Assembly: GCA_947174735.1 (NCBI GenBank)
Contig: CAMWKC010000002.1
Location: 1-30,727 of the forward strand
Source: an uncultured Porphyromonadaceae bacterium
Lineage (GTDB): Bacteria > Bacteroidota > Bacteroidia > Bacteroidales > Muribaculaceae
DNA length: 30,727 nucleotides
Direction of reading: 5' to 3'
Below, piece by piece: positions 17,023 to 26,029 of this stretch. The notes beneath the pieces were generated by a model. It was given only the letters and a program-made list of their open reading frames with translations. It searched no databases and was not told the origin of the DNA. Position 1 is the first letter of the stretch, and each line of letters begins with the position of its first letter. Made by a program: the position numbers and the translations under genes.

Positions 17023-19116
17023 ATGAAAACCATTATAACTCTCATATTCGCTGTTGTCACTACTATATCAGTGAAAGCACAGACAAATAACACTGAGACT
17101 GACAGTGTGACTTATACCCTCGGAGAAGTGGTGGTAAAGGCTAATCCACGAATAACTTCTCTTAAAGGTGACGCTCTACTCACCCGTGTAGCAGGCACTC
17201 AGCTTGAACATGCAGGCACTGCAAACGATGTGTTGACTCAGATACCTATGATACTTGGTTCAGATGGTAATTTCGAAGTATTTGGCAAAGGAAATCCGGC
17301 AATATATGTCAATGGCAGGCTATTACAGGACACATCTGACCTTGCACATATAAGTTCTGAGAATATAAAGAACGTGGAAGTTATAACTAATCCCGGAGCT
17401 AAATACAGTGCCTCTGCTAAAGCTGTAATCAACATTACACTGAAGGCACCGCAGGGGGATGGTATCAGTGGTCTTGTCCGCGCACAAGGTTCGTTGCAGA
17501 AATATTTCTACAATGCAGAGCAACTCAATCTGAAATATCGTACCGGTGGCTTGGAAGTATTTGGTAATTTCAGTTATTCCGAAGGGAAAAAGGAGGATGC
17601 AGCGACTAACGATATGTTAACACGTTCATCCGTCCTTTGGAATCAGATAATGGAACAATATGGAAAAATTAAACTCCGCGATTTTTATGGTAAAATCGGT
17701 TTCTCATACATGTTTAATCCTCAGCAGTCAATAGGAGCATATTATGCTAACGGAGTCAGTAACGCTAATGCGCATTACTCGGTAATCAGCAGGATTTTAA
17801 GTAATAGCACATTATATGACGAACTCTCTGTGGATATACATAAAAAGTCCCACACAATACCCAATCATCGTATGAATCTATATTATACTGGTATAGCCGG
17901 TAGACTTGGTATAGACTTCAATATGGATTTTATGTGGCAGAAGAAAGTCGCCGATCTTTTTAATAATGAGCTGAGCGGAAATTTTGAAGATGCGCAAATC
18001 AGTTCAGGTACCACAAATCACGGTCGGCTGTTTGCTGAAAAACTTGTGTTCAGTTATCCTGTCTGGAAAGGCAGAATAGAATTTGGCGAAGAATATACCT
18101 CTTCATGCTTCATAACGGATTACATCACAAATGCCTCTTTACTAATAAACACTACATCACGGGTTAATGAGAATAATATTGCCGGATTTATACAATTTGC
18201 CCAGCGTTTCGGAATGTGGAATTTCGGAGCAGGATTAAGATATGAGCATGTCACTTTCAAATACCTTGAGAATGGACAGAAACGTGATGACATGAGCCGC
18301 AGTTACAACAATCTGTTCCCGTCTGTAACATTCTCTACCATGTTACAGAGAGTACAGTTAGCTCTGAGTTACACTTATAAAACCCAAAGACCTACCTATA
18401 GTGCGCTTGACGGAACGATAAACTATATTAACCGTTTCACATTTGAAGGCGGTAATCCCTATCTGAAACCGGAAAAAATACATAATATACAACTTGCCGG
18501 AGTATGGAGTCATTTTTTCGGACAGCTTTCATACTCTTACAAGAAAGACCCTATTCTTAATACAACTCTTCCTTACGGAGAGGATGGAGAGATAAAACTT
18601 ATCACAAAGGAGAATTTTCCGAAGATACGACAACTTGAAGCGTTTGTAGGAGGCCAGTTTCAGCTAAGCAGCTGGCAGCCTAAAATAAATGCCGGACTCA
18701 TCACACAATGGTTGACTATTGATTATACCGGAGAGCGTAAGAGACTTAATAATCCGATAGGTCTTATCCAGTTTCAAAACGCAATTCATCTTCCTTATGA
18801 TATCTGGCTGAATATTGACCTGCAATGGATGAGTGCCGGAAACGGAGAAAATGCTAAAATCACATCAACCTCCTATCTGAACGCAAAACTCCACAAGGCT
18901 TTTTTCAATAACCGATTCAATATTACCTTGGAAGCTAACGACATCTTTAATAAAAACATAAGAAGCTTTACCCTCTACAATAAAGACGTTACAATCTTTA
19001 AGTCCAGTCATATCACTAACCGGACATTCCACTTAACCCTGCAATACACTTTCAACGTAACGCGTGACCGTTATGCCGGAAAAGGCGCAGGAAATGACGA
19101 ACTTAACCGGTTCTGA
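17023..19116 (+). CDS. Outer-membrane beta-barrel protein, TonB-receptor-like (OMP_b-brl_3 type)
   Basis: This 697-residue protein has a signal peptide (1-20, ending VKAQ), then a plug-like domain (TLGEVVVKANPR at 32-43, PAIYVNGRLLQD at 92-103, IKNVEVITNPGAKYSAS at 115-131). A large barrel follows, whose last strand is followed by YAGKGAGNDELNRF, the tail typical of this Bacteroidetes family. Sequence layout resembles the barrel at 12385-14532, but there is no run of near-identity, so the two are diverged paralogs. It presumably imports or exports an unknown ligand across the outer membrane. The stop codon coincides with the left end of the MITE-like element at 19115. Confidence 0.85.
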   Translation: MKTIITLIFAVVTTISVKAQTNNTETDSVTYTLGEVVVKANPRITSLKGDALLTRVAGTQLEHAGTANDVLTQIPMILGSDGNFEVFGKGNPAIYVNGRLLQDTSDLAHISSENIKNVEVITNPGAKYSASAKAVINITLKAPQGDGISGLVRAQGSLQKYFYNAEQLNLKYRTGGLEVFGNFSYSEGKKEDAATNDMLTRSSVLWNQIMEQYGKIKLRDFYGKIGFSYMFNPQQSIGAYYANGVSNANAHYSVISRILSNSTLYDELSVDIHKKSHTIPNHRMNLYYTGIAGRLGIDFNMDFMWQKKVADLFNNELSGNFEDAQISSGTTNHGRLFAEKLVFSYPVWKGRIEFGEEYTSSCFITDYITNASLLINTTSRVNENNIAGFIQFAQRFGMWNFGAGLRYEHVTFKYLENGQKRDDMSRSYNNLFPSVTFSTMLQRVQLALSYTYKTQRPTYSALDGTINYINRFTFEGGNPYLKPEKIHNIQLAGVWSHFFGQLSYSYKKDPILNTTLPYGEDGEIKLITKENFPKIRQLEAFVGGQFQLSSWQPKINAGLITQWLTIDYTGERKRLNNPIGLIQFQNAIHLPYDIWLNIDLQWMSAGNGENAKITSTSYLNAKLHKAFFNNRFNITLEANDIFNKNIRSFTLYNKDVTIFKSSHITNRTFHLTLQYTFNVTRDRYAGKGAGNDELNRF

Positions 19117-19247
19117 GGCTGTTGCAAAATACCCTCTTTGTAGAGACATGCCTTTTAGATGTTAATATAAGTAATTGATTCTCAATTTAACATATTACCT
19201 ACATGTCCTTACAAGTATTATGTCATTGAGTTTTACAACAGTCTCTC
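19115..19247. mobile_element. MITE-like element or insertion sequence remnant
   Basis: The left end GAGGCTGTTGCAAAA (19115-19129) and the right end (19231-19247, reverse complement GAGAGACTGTTGTAAAA) form an imperfect terminal inverted repeat. Inside, TTTGTAGAGACATG and the reverse complement of a segment near 19190-19220 (TTGTAAGGACATG) continue the symmetry. Similar ends occur on some Bacteroidales insertion sequences. There is no transposase and no clear target duplication. The element is about 133 bases and touches the stop codon of the upstream barrel gene. Confidence 0.5.
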
Positions 19248-19311
19248 AACTCTTTCATCTCGTAAATTTTCCTGAAGATATTAAAAAACAGGGAGACATT
19301 AGGAGATTTTG

Positions 19312-20331
19312 ATGTTCGAAGAAAAAGGCGTAAATTTGCGCAGGAGCCACCCGCAGTATTCCCCGGACTTCTCCGGTCAGTCGGAAGCGGCTCCGCAAAA
19401 AGAGGATATGAGAAGAGATGTTAACAGGTACATACGTTTTGACTGGGCTATGAAACGTATGCTTCGCGATAAGGCGAACTATAAGGTGCTCGAAGGTCTT
19501 CTGACCTCACTGTTGAGTAAGGAAATACGTATAAAGGCACTGCTTGAGAGCGAGAGTAACCGTCAGTATGACGAAAACAAGCAGAACAGGGTGGATATAT
19601 TAGCTGAGAACCGTGAGGGTGAGAAGATACTCATCGAGATTCAGAACGAGACGGAGGATTCGTACTTCCACCGTATGCTGTTCGGCACTTCGCGTCTTGT
19701 GAGCGAGTATCTGCGCAAAGGACAGGATTACGGGAAGGCGGTCAAGGTGTACAGTGTGAACATAGTGTATTTTGACCTCGGCACGGGTGACGACGATGTG
19801 TATGTGGGCACTACGGAATTCCGGGGGCTTCACACCGGCACACTGTTGGAACTTCCTAAGTCATGGGCTGAGAAATACAATGCTTCCAAGGTACACGATA
19901 TATTTCCGGAGTATTATGTGCTGCGTGTCAATAATTTCGATCGCTGGTCACGCACACCGCTCGACCAGTGGATGTATTTCCTCTCAACGGGCACCATACC
20001 CGATGATGCCACAGCACCGGGTCTTGATACAGCCCGTGAACTTATGCGTGTTGATTCGCTTTCCCCCGCACAACGCAATGATTATTATGCCTATTTGGAC
20101 TCGATGGTAAGCGCACGAAGCATGATGGAGACCGCTCACAATGAAGGTCTGTGGGAAGGTAAACTTATCGGTCGTGAAGAAGGTATGCAGATAGGTATAG
20201 AATTAGGCATGGAGAAATTACGCACTGAAATGGCTGTAAAGCTTAAGAAAGCCGGCGTAGCGTTTACTACTATAGCCGAAGCTACCGGATTATCTACTGA
20301 GGAAATTGAACGACTCAATATCAACGATTAG
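19312..20331 (+). CDS. Rpn-family PD-(D/E)XK recombination-promoting nuclease/putative transposase
   Basis: Starting at the ATG at 19312 (an AGGAG motif lies 6 bases upstream), the protein has 339 residues. Residues about 38-250 match the PD-(D/E)XK Rpn/PDDEXK-transposase family: RFDWAMKRMLRDKANYKVLE, then the nuclease core RVDILAENREGEKILIEIQNE with Asp95, Glu109 and Gln111. The rest ends in a helical tail (LWEGKLIGREEGMQIGIELG) typical of these proteins, which are common and multicopy in Bacteroidales. Rpn proteins cut DNA and promote RecA-independent recombination in E. coli, but the role of this longer Bacteroidetes type is not established. The MITE-like element lies immediately upstream. 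Confidence 0.87.
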   Translation: MFEEKGVNLRRSHPQYSPDFSGQSEAAPQKEDMRRDVNRYIRFDWAMKRMLRDKANYKVLEGLLTSLLSKEIRIKALLESESNRQYDENKQNRVDILAENREGEKILIEIQNETEDSYFHRMLFGTSRLVSEYLRKGQDYGKAVKVYSVNIVYFDLGTGDDDVYVGTTEFRGLHTGTLLELPKSWAEKYNASKVHDIFPEYYVLRVNNFDRWSRTPLDQWMYFLSTGTIPDDATAPGLDTARELMRVDSLSPAQRNDYYAYLDSMVSARSMMETAHNEGLWEGKLIGREEGMQIGIELGMEKLRTEMAVKLKKAGVAFTTIAEATGLSTEEIERLNIND

Positions 20332-20381
20332 ATAGAGACTATATAGAATTTAGTAGATATAGTTTAGTAGATATATAGAAG

Positions 20382-20431
20382 GAAGAATGTGTCAGAGCTT
20401 TAATACGGCAGAAAGCTCTGACACATTCTTC
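20382..20431. terminator. Bidirectional terminator between Rpn gene and pyr operon
   Basis: 20-base arms (20382-20401 and 20412-20431) are perfectly complementary around a 10-base loop. It lies between two convergent genes, 50 bases after the Rpn stop and 36 bases after the pyrB stop, so it can serve both strands. Confidence 0.8.
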
Positions 20432-20467
20432 TATTTAAACTTACTTCTGTTGAAGCTTATAAAATAT

Positions 20468-21556
20468 TTACTTCGGACGTGATTCGCAGTAGAGACAGCG
20501 ATAGGCACCGTCTTTTTCAGCTGAGGGTCGGAAGATAGCTTCAACACCATTCTCAATGTTCGAGATACAGCGGCGGTTAGAGCATACATGCTGTCCGCGT
20601 ATAGCATCAGCAGGTACAAGATCGGGCTTTGAATTGTCGGCTTTGGCCCACTCTAACAGACGCAGCATAAGAGCCATACGAACGAATTTACCGTTCTCAA
20701 CCTGACGGAAATAGGCGGCACGTGGGTCGGAATCAACTTCTACGGTGATTTCATTCACACGGGGCAGCGGGTGAAGTATACGCATGTGAGGACGGGCAGT
20801 TTTCAGTTTTTCGGGATCGAGTATAAAGCTGTCCTTTACACGCTCAAACTCGTCTTCATCAAAGAAGCGTTCTTTCTGAACACGGGTCATGTAAAGTACA
20901 TCGAGTTCCGGCATTACTTCTTCCATAGTCTCGACTTCTTTATAGTCTATACCGTTAAGGTCGCATACCTCATGTTTCATATAGTCGGGCAGACGCAGCT
21001 GTTCAGGAGCGATAAGCACAACCTTCACACCTTCGTAACGTGACAGAGCTTTGATGAGAGAGTGCACAGTACGGCCGAATTTCAGGTCACCGCAGAAGCC
21101 TATCGTTATGTTGTCAAAACGTCCTATCTCACGTTTGATAGTCAGCAGGTCAGTAAGAGTCTGAGTTGGATGACTGTGACTGCCGTCTCCGGCGTTTATA
21201 ACAGGTATACGCGAGTTCATAGCAGCGACAAGAGCTGCTCCTTCCTCATGATGACGCATAGCTATAATGTCGGCAAAGCAGCTTATTACCTGCACAGTAT
21301 CAGCTACAGTCTCGCCTTTGCTCACAGAACTGCTCTTGGCATCGGCAAAGCCAAGCACATTGCCGCCGAGTTCCATCATGGCAGCCGTAAAGCTAAGACG
21401 TGTACGTGTCGATGGTTCGTAGAAGAGTGTGGCAAGTTTCTTGCCTTTGCACACTTCTGAATACTTCTCGCGGTTGGCTATAATGTCAAGGGCGAGGTCA
21501 ATGATTTCGTTAAGTTCCTCTTTTGTGAGGTCAGTAGGGTCTATAAGATGACGCAT
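20468..21556 (-). CDS. pyrB: Aspartate carbamoyltransferase with C-terminal PyrI-like zinc domain
   Basis: Residues 1 to about 305 are a full ATCase catalytic chain, which joins carbamoyl phosphate and aspartate. Visible are STRTRLSF (49-56), the mobile loop SSSVSKGE (75-82), HPTQTLTD (129-136), TRVQKERF and HPLPRVNE. The protein is 362 residues, about 55 longer than usual. The extension has Cys325-X4-Cys330-X23-Cys354-X2-Cys357 with CSNRRCISN and CLYCE, the exact spacing of the zinc site of the E. coli regulatory chain PyrI (Cys109/114/138/141). The nucleotide-binding half of PyrI is missing. It is the last gene of the pyr operon, 3 bases after pyrE. The fusion probably keeps the zinc-domain contact that stabilises the enzyme without allosteric control. 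Confidence 0.95.
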   Translation of the reverse strand: MRHLIDPTDLTKEELNEIIDLALDIIANREKYSEVCKGKKLATLFYEPSTRTRLSFTAAMMELGGNVLGFADAKSSSVSKGETVADTVQVISCFADIIAMRHHEEGAALVAAMNSRIPVINAGDGSHSHPTQTLTDLLTIKREIGRFDNITIGFCGDLKFGRTVHSLIKALSRYEGVKVVLIAPEQLRLPDYMKHEVCDLNGIDYKEVETMEEVMPELDVLYMTRVQKERFFDEDEFERVKDSFILDPEKLKTARPHMRILHPLPRVNEITVEVDSDPRAAYFRQVENGKFVRMALMLRLLEWAKADNSKPDLVPADAIRGQHVCSNRRCISNIENGVEAIFRPSAEKDGAYRCLYCESRPK

Positions 21557-21559
21557 TGC

Positions 21560-22198
21560 TTATGAATTGATCCAGGATTCGTCAGATGGATTTGACATAA
21601 ATTTCTTGAGACGTGCTTCGTCATTGGGAGCTATATAACCTTGCTCAACAGCTACCCCTACGAGAGTATCGAAGTCACTAAGCGAATAGTTAGTAACTCC
21701 GGCAGCTGCTAACCGGTCAAGGCCTTTCTTCATACCGTAAGTGAAGATACTTACTACACCGAGAACTTCAGCACCGGCTTCACGCAGAGCCTCAACCACC
21801 TCAATACAGCTGCCGGCAGTCGAAATCAGGTCCTCAATCACGACTACCTTAGCTCCGGGTTCGAGGCGTCCTTCGATACGGTTGTTACGGCCGTGGTCTT
21901 TGGCACTGCCGCGTACATAGCCCATAGGTTTATCAAGAATCCAGGCAGCTATAGCGGCATGGGCTATACCGGCCGTGCTTGTGCCCATCAGAACCTCAGC
22001 CTCCGGAAAACGTTCTGTAACAGTGGCAGCAATAGCCTCTTCAACCACTTTGCGAGCTTTAGGAGAAGTAAGTATCAGACGATTATCGCAGTATATAGGA
22101 CTTTTAATACCGCTGGCCCATGTGAAAGGTTCATCAGGACGCAGGAATACTGCCTTGATGTCAAGCAGTTCTTTGGCTACTTTCTCTTTTGTTGTCAT
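21560..22198 (-). CDS. pyrE: Orotate phosphoribosyltransferase
   Basis: This 212-residue cytosolic enzyme transfers phosphoribosyl from PRPP to orotate, making OMP. The PRPP-binding motif is VVVIEDLISTAGS (118-130), and the flexible catalytic loop is KDHGRNNRIEG (100-110). The N-terminal FTWASGIKSPIYCDNR (25-40) is the orotate-side region of the family. The length is normal. It is 23 bases downstream of pyrF and 3 bases upstream of pyrB, so all three are co-transcribed. Confidence 0.96.
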   Translation of the reverse strand: MTTKEKVAKELLDIKAVFLRPDEPFTWASGIKSPIYCDNRLILTSPKARKVVEEAIAATVTERFPEAEVLMGTSTAGIAHAAIAAWILDKPMGYVRGSAKDHGRNNRIEGRLEPGAKVVVIEDLISTAGSCIEVVEALREAGAEVLGVVSIFTYGMKKGLDRLAAAGVTNYSLSDFDTLVGVAVEQGYIAPNDEARLKKFMSNPSDESWINS

Positions 22199-22221
22199 GA
22201 CTGTTCAGATGTGTATGATAA

Positions 22222-22950
22222 TTATTGCTCAAGAAATTCCTTAACACAGCGACGATAAGCGGCTACAGGGTCGGAAGCGGCTGTTATGGGACGGCCTACG
22301 ACGATAAAATCCGAACCTATCTCACGGGCACGTGCCGGAGTGGTTATACGTACCTGATCATCAGCTGCAGCATCGGCAAAACGTATGCCCGGAGTCACGG
22401 TGATAAAATCCTTACCGCAGGCTTCCTTCACCAATGCTGATTCAAGAGGCGAACAAACCACGCCGTCAAGTCCGGCTTCGCGTGCATTACGTGCATAATG
22501 AGCGATAGTGTCATTTATACCGGCATTGATAAGCAGCTGTTTCTGCATAGCCTCCTCCGAAGTCGAAGTCAACTGTGTCACGGCTATTAGCAACGGACGT
22601 GTACCATCGGCACGTGTCAGACCTTCGAGAGCGGCACGCATCATCTCAACTGTGCCCGAAGCGTGTACGTTAGTCATATCCACATCAAGAGCCGAAAGTA
22701 CTTTCATAGCCTTACGCACCGTATTAGGAATATCGTGTAGCTTTAAATCCAGAAATATCTTATGGCCGCGACGCTTTATTTCGCGTACTATTTCGTTTCC
22801 GGCACCGTAATAAAGCTCCATACCTATCTTAACGAAGGGTTTACGCTTCTCGCCTTCAAACTTATCCAGAAATGCCAGCGTTTCCTCAGCCGATGGAAAA
22901 TCGCAGGCTATAATTACATCACGCATATATTGTGTCGTTAATTTTGTCAT
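22222..22950 (-). CDS. pyrF: Orotidine 5'-phosphate decarboxylase
   Basis: This 242-residue enzyme decarboxylates OMP to UMP, the last step of the pathway. The catalytic Asp-x-Lys-x-x-Asp motif is DLKLHD at 68-73 (Asp68, Lys70, Asp73). Other family marks are IIACDFPS near the N-terminus, the phosphate-binding VTPGIRF and IVVGRPIT near the C-terminus. The length fits the B. subtilis/E. coli-type subgroup of short enzymes. The gene is 11 bases after pyrD. Confidence 0.96.
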   Translation of the reverse strand: MTKLTTQYMRDVIIACDFPSAEETLAFLDKFEGEKRKPFVKIGMELYYGAGNEIVREIKRRGHKIFLDLKLHDIPNTVRKAMKVLSALDVDMTNVHASGTVEMMRAALEGLTRADGTRPLLIAVTQLTSTSEEAMQKQLLINAGINDTIAHYARNAREAGLDGVVCSPLESALVKEACGKDFITVTPGIRFADAAADDQVRITTPARAREIGSDFIVVGRPITAASDPVAAYRRCVKEFLEQ

Positions 22951-22961
22951 TGTTATTTGTT

Positions 22962-23888
22962 TCAGTGTGCTGCACCGATTATGTCGCGCAGAGCACTGAT
23001 ATGCAACCGGTCCATTTCGAAGGGAAGTGTTTCTATAATCTCCTTACAGGCGTATGGGTCACGCAGATTGGCAGCACCTACCTCAACAGCTGTGGCACCG
23101 GCCATCATCATCTCTATTACATCAGAGGCACTTGACACACCTCCACAGCCTATAACCGGCACACTGCAGGCACGACTCACCTGCCATACCATACGCAATG
23201 CAACAGGGAATACTGCCGGACCTGAGAAGCCGCCCATTTTGTTGGCGATGACAGGACGACGTGTACGTATATCAATACGCATACCTAAGAGAGTATTAAT
23301 AAGACACAATCCGTCAGCCCCGGCTTCTTCAGCCGAACGTGCTATGGCTACTATGTCGGTTACGTTAGGAGTCAGCTTAACATACAGTGGTTTGGTTATT
23401 ACCTTTTTTACCTCACGTACAACCTCAGCTACAGAATCACAACAAGTACCGAAACTCATACCGCCTCCGTGCACATTCGGACAGCTGACATTAAGTTCGA
23501 TTATAGCTACCTGTTCCTCACGGTCTATCTTAGCACAACATTCCACATATTCGTCTATCGAAAAACCGCTAATGTTAGCTATTATCGGTTTGTGAAATAC
23601 TTCGTGCATTTTCGGAAGCTCCTCAGCTATCACGGCATCGATACCGGGATTCTGAAGACCAACCGAATTAATCATGCCTGCCTCACATTCAGCCACACGG
23701 GGCAAAGGATTCCCGTAACGTGCATCACGAGTAGTACCCTTGAATGAGATTGAACCTAATATGTCAATATCATAAAACTCACTCATACCGTAACCGAAAC
23801 CGAAGCAACCGCTGGCCGGTATAACAGGATTGTCAAGACGCACACCGCTAAGCGTTACACTCATGTCATGGGAGTAATTCATTTCCAT
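22962..23888 (-). CDS. pyrD: Dihydroorotate dehydrogenase B, catalytic subunit
   Basis: This 308-residue protein is the FMN-binding catalytic chain of the NAD-linked class 1B enzyme that oxidises dihydroorotate to orotate. Visible are [18 protein letters not shown] (Lys50), NSVGLQNPG and the active-site [13 protein letters not shown] with Cys136, the catalytic base of class 1 enzymes. It works with the electron-transfer subunit PyrK just upstream. The start at 23888 is chosen because AGGAGG at 23901-23896 lies 7 bases before it, an unusually good Shine-Dalgarno for this group. That start overlaps the pyrK end by 10 bases, which suggests translational coupling. Confidence 0.95.
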   Translation of the reverse strand: MEMNYSHDMSVTLSGVRLDNPVIPASGCFGFGYGMSEFYDIDILGSISFKGTTRDARYGNPLPRVAECEAGMINSVGLQNPGIDAVIAEELPKMHEVFHKPIIANISGFSIDEYVECCAKIDREEQVAIIELNVSCPNVHGGGMSFGTCCDSVAEVVREVKKVITKPLYVKLTPNVTDIVAIARSAEEAGADGLCLINTLLGMRIDIRTRRPVIANKMGGFSGPAVFPVALRMVWQVSRACSVPVIGCGGVSSASDVIEMMMAGATAVEVGAANLRDPYACKEIIETLPFEMDRLHISALRDIIGAAH

Positions 23889-24625
23889 ATCAGTTCCTCC
23901 TTTCTGAATACCGGACCTTCTTTACATACCCGTTTTGAACCTCGTGTTGTTTCTATGCTACAACACATGCAGGCACCGAAGCCGCAGCCCATGCGTTCGT
24001 CGAGACTCAACTGACCGTCACACGGTACTGTCTGAGCTACAGCCCGAAGCATCGGTGTCGGTCCGCAAGCATAATAGTAATCATACGCACCGGCCTCCAA
24101 TCCTTTTACTATATCGGTTACAAAGCCGTGTACACCGCGTGTACCATCAGCAGTTGAAACGTATGTTTCAAGTCCAAGTGCTTCGAAATCGTCAGCCAAC
24201 ACTACGTCGGCCGATGTATTGAAGCCAAGTGCCACAATAGGATTCTGACCGGCATCTTTGAGATCACGGGCAAGACGAAGCAGCGGTGCTACACCGATAC
24301 CGCCGCCGAGCAATAACGGAGACCGGTATGCTTCTTCTATCCAGAAACCGTTACCCAGACCTGTAAGCACATCAAAAGTATCGCCGGCCTTAGCACGGCT
24401 CATGATAGCTGTTCCTCCGCCTACTACATCGTAAAGCAACGTGATACTATGGTCATCATAGTCACACAACGATATAGGACGGCGCAGATATTTTCCGTCT
24501 ACGGCAAGATTGACAAACTGTCCGGGAGCCGTCAGGTATTGTGTATCGCCACCAAGCACCATAACCCATGTCTTAGGGGCTATCTGCTCGTTGCGTAGCA
24601 CTGTATATATATCTTTCTTATACAT
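23879..24625 (-). CDS. pyrK: Dihydroorotate dehydrogenase B, electron transfer subunit
   Basis: This 248-residue protein passes electrons from PyrD to NAD+ through FAD and a [2Fe-2S] cluster. Visible are the FAD-binding RRPISL (48-53), the NAD-binding GGGIGVAPL (107-115), the CGPTPML motif (187-193), and the cluster ligands Cys214-X4-Cys219-X2-Cys222-X11-Cys234. All four are present, so the subunit should be functional. It overlaps pyrD by 10 bases and follows pyrC after 21 bases. Having pyrK and pyrD adjacent shows that the organism uses NAD rather than quinone for this step. Confidence 0.95.
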   Translation of the reverse strand: MYKKDIYTVLRNEQIAPKTWVMVLGGDTQYLTAPGQFVNLAVDGKYLRRPISLCDYDDHSITLLYDVVGGGTAIMSRAKAGDTFDVLTGLGNGFWIEEAYRSPLLLGGGIGVAPLLRLARDLKDAGQNPIVALGFNTSADVVLADDFEALGLETYVSTADGTRGVHGFVTDIVKGLEAGAYDYYYACGPTPMLRAVAQTVPCDGQLSLDERMGCGFGACMCCSIETTRGSKRVCKEGPVFRKEELIWK

Positions 24626-24646
24626 TGTCTTATGATTTGTAAGGTA

Positions 24647-25957
24647 TCAGTCTTCGATAGCAGATGAAAGCGATTCATATACTACCCGTCCGCGGTAAAT
24701 AGTCATTACCGCATTTCCTTTGAGCTGCATACCTTCAAATGGTGTACTGTGACCCATTGAAACAAATTCAGCAGGGTCAACTGTCCATTCACGGTTAAAA
24801 TCAACTAACGTCAAATCAGCTGTCGCACCTTCGCACAATTCTGTTTCCATCCCTAACAGTCTGCGCGGTGTTATCGACATGACTTCCACAAGACGTTCAC
24901 GACTCATTAGTCCGCTCTCTACCATTACAGTATTGACAGCACCAAGCGAGGTTTCAAGTCCTACGACACCCATAGCACTCAGTTTCAGTCCGCGACTTTT
25001 CTCTTCGGCTGAATGAGGGGCGTGATCAGTAGCTATTACATCTACCGTGCCGTCGATTATACCCTGCCGCAGTGCCTCACGGTCACGCAAATCACGTAAA
25101 GGAGGATTCATCTTGAAACGTCCATCTTCCTGAAGGTCACTATCGCTGAAAGCAAGATAATGCGGACCGGTCTCACAACTTACCTGCTGACCACGTGCTT
25201 TGGCACGACGCACAAGTTCAACACTTTCAGCTGTTGATACATGGCATATATGCAGACGGCAGCCAGTCTCGGCAGCTAATTCTATATCACGTTTGACCTC
25301 GGCCCACTCGCTCTCGGAACATATTCCTTTGTGGCCGTGTTCACGGGCATAGTTACCGTCATGTATGTAGCCGCCGCGCAACAGCGAGTTGACCTCGCAG
25401 TGCACGGCGAAGAGATTTTTATCACCTAACGTTTCCATAGCCTGACGCATTGTGTCGGCTTCCTGCACACCGTTGCCATCGTCTGAGAATCCGGCTATAC
25501 GACTCATATCAATACCATCTGCATCAATAGGAGTATGTCCCTTACGTTCACGTGTGATAGTAAGATAAGGACGCACTTCAATAACGGCGTCACGGTCTAT
25601 GATATCAAATTGCTGCTGAAGTGTGTCGGCACTGTCTGGGGCCGGTAAGACATTAGGCATAGCACATACTGTAGTAAATCCGCCACGCGCCGCCGCACGT
25701 GTACCGCTGGCTATTGTCTCTTTGTATCCATAGCCGGGCTCGCGCAGGTGAACATGCATGTCCACCAGACCGGGCATCAGGTGCAATCCGCGGGCATCAA
25801 TAACCCGCATATCCTTTTCAGACTCTATGGCCGGCGCTATCCGGCTTATGACTGTGCCGTCGGTAAGAACGTCGGCATTTTTAAAGCCGCCGTCAAGCCA
25901 TACCGAGGCTCCCTTTATAAGTAAGCGTTTCTGAGACACGCCGTTTTCTCTGGTCAT
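24647..25957 (-). CDS. pyrC: Dihydroorotase, class I
   Basis: The open frame extends to 26083, but that would translate through a terminator hairpin and overlap a promoter. The start at 25957 (MTRENGVSQK) gives 436 residues, a normal class I length. Zinc ligands lie in DMHVHLREPG (His68, His70), VHCE, ICHVS and ATDHAPHS, the last including the catalytic Asp. The enzyme cyclises carbamoyl aspartate to dihydroorotate in the cytosol. It is the first gene of the operon; a strong promoter and an attenuator-like hairpin precede it. An ATG inside the hairpin at 25990 is in frame, but seems a poor start. Confidence 0.94.
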   Translation of the reverse strand: MTRENGVSQKRLLIKGASVWLDGGFKNADVLTDGTVISRIAPAIESEKDMRVIDARGLHLMPGLVDMHVHLREPGYGYKETIASGTRAAARGGFTTVCAMPNVLPAPDSADTLQQQFDIIDRDAVIEVRPYLTITRERKGHTPIDADGIDMSRIAGFSDDGNGVQEADTMRQAMETLGDKNLFAVHCEVNSLLRGGYIHDGNYAREHGHKGICSESEWAEVKRDIELAAETGCRLHICHVSTAESVELVRRAKARGQQVSCETGPHYLAFSDSDLQEDGRFKMNPPLRDLRDREALRQGIIDGTVDVIATDHAPHSAEEKSRGLKLSAMGVVGLETSLGAVNTVMVESGLMSRERLVEVMSITPRRLLGMETELCEGATADLTLVDFNREWTVDPAEFVSMGHSTPFEGMQLKGNAVMTIYRGRVVYESLSSAIED

Positions 25958-25971
25958 ACTGACTGTATTAT

Positions 25972-26007
25972 AAAAAAGGAGGCACCTCATACAGATGAGT
26001 GTCCTCC
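25972..26007 (-). terminator. Attenuator-like hairpin in the pyrC leader
   Basis: On the minus strand a stem of three blocks (GGAGG/CCTCC, CAC/GTG, TCAT/ATGA with single-base bulges, 12 bp, loop CTGT) is followed directly by six U residues, 14 bases before the pyrC ATG. Because the promoter at 26030-26061 lies upstream of it, transcripts into pyrC must pass it. A weak alternative pairing of leader bases at 26012-26016 with the stem at 25982-25986 (5 bp) could act as antiterminator. Confidence 0.75.
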
Positions 26008-26029
26008 GTGTGGTGCGGTATTTCGACGC

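Noticed and set aside
20471..20644. Separate small zinc-protein gene at the end of pyrB
   Set aside because: The frame is continuous with pyrB and has no start codon or gap of its own, so it is read as a fusion.
22957..23595. 212-codon open frame on the plus strand
   Set aside because: It runs antisense inside pyrD, which has all its catalytic motifs; the frame's low-complexity Ser/Thr/Arg content is typical of a shadow frame.
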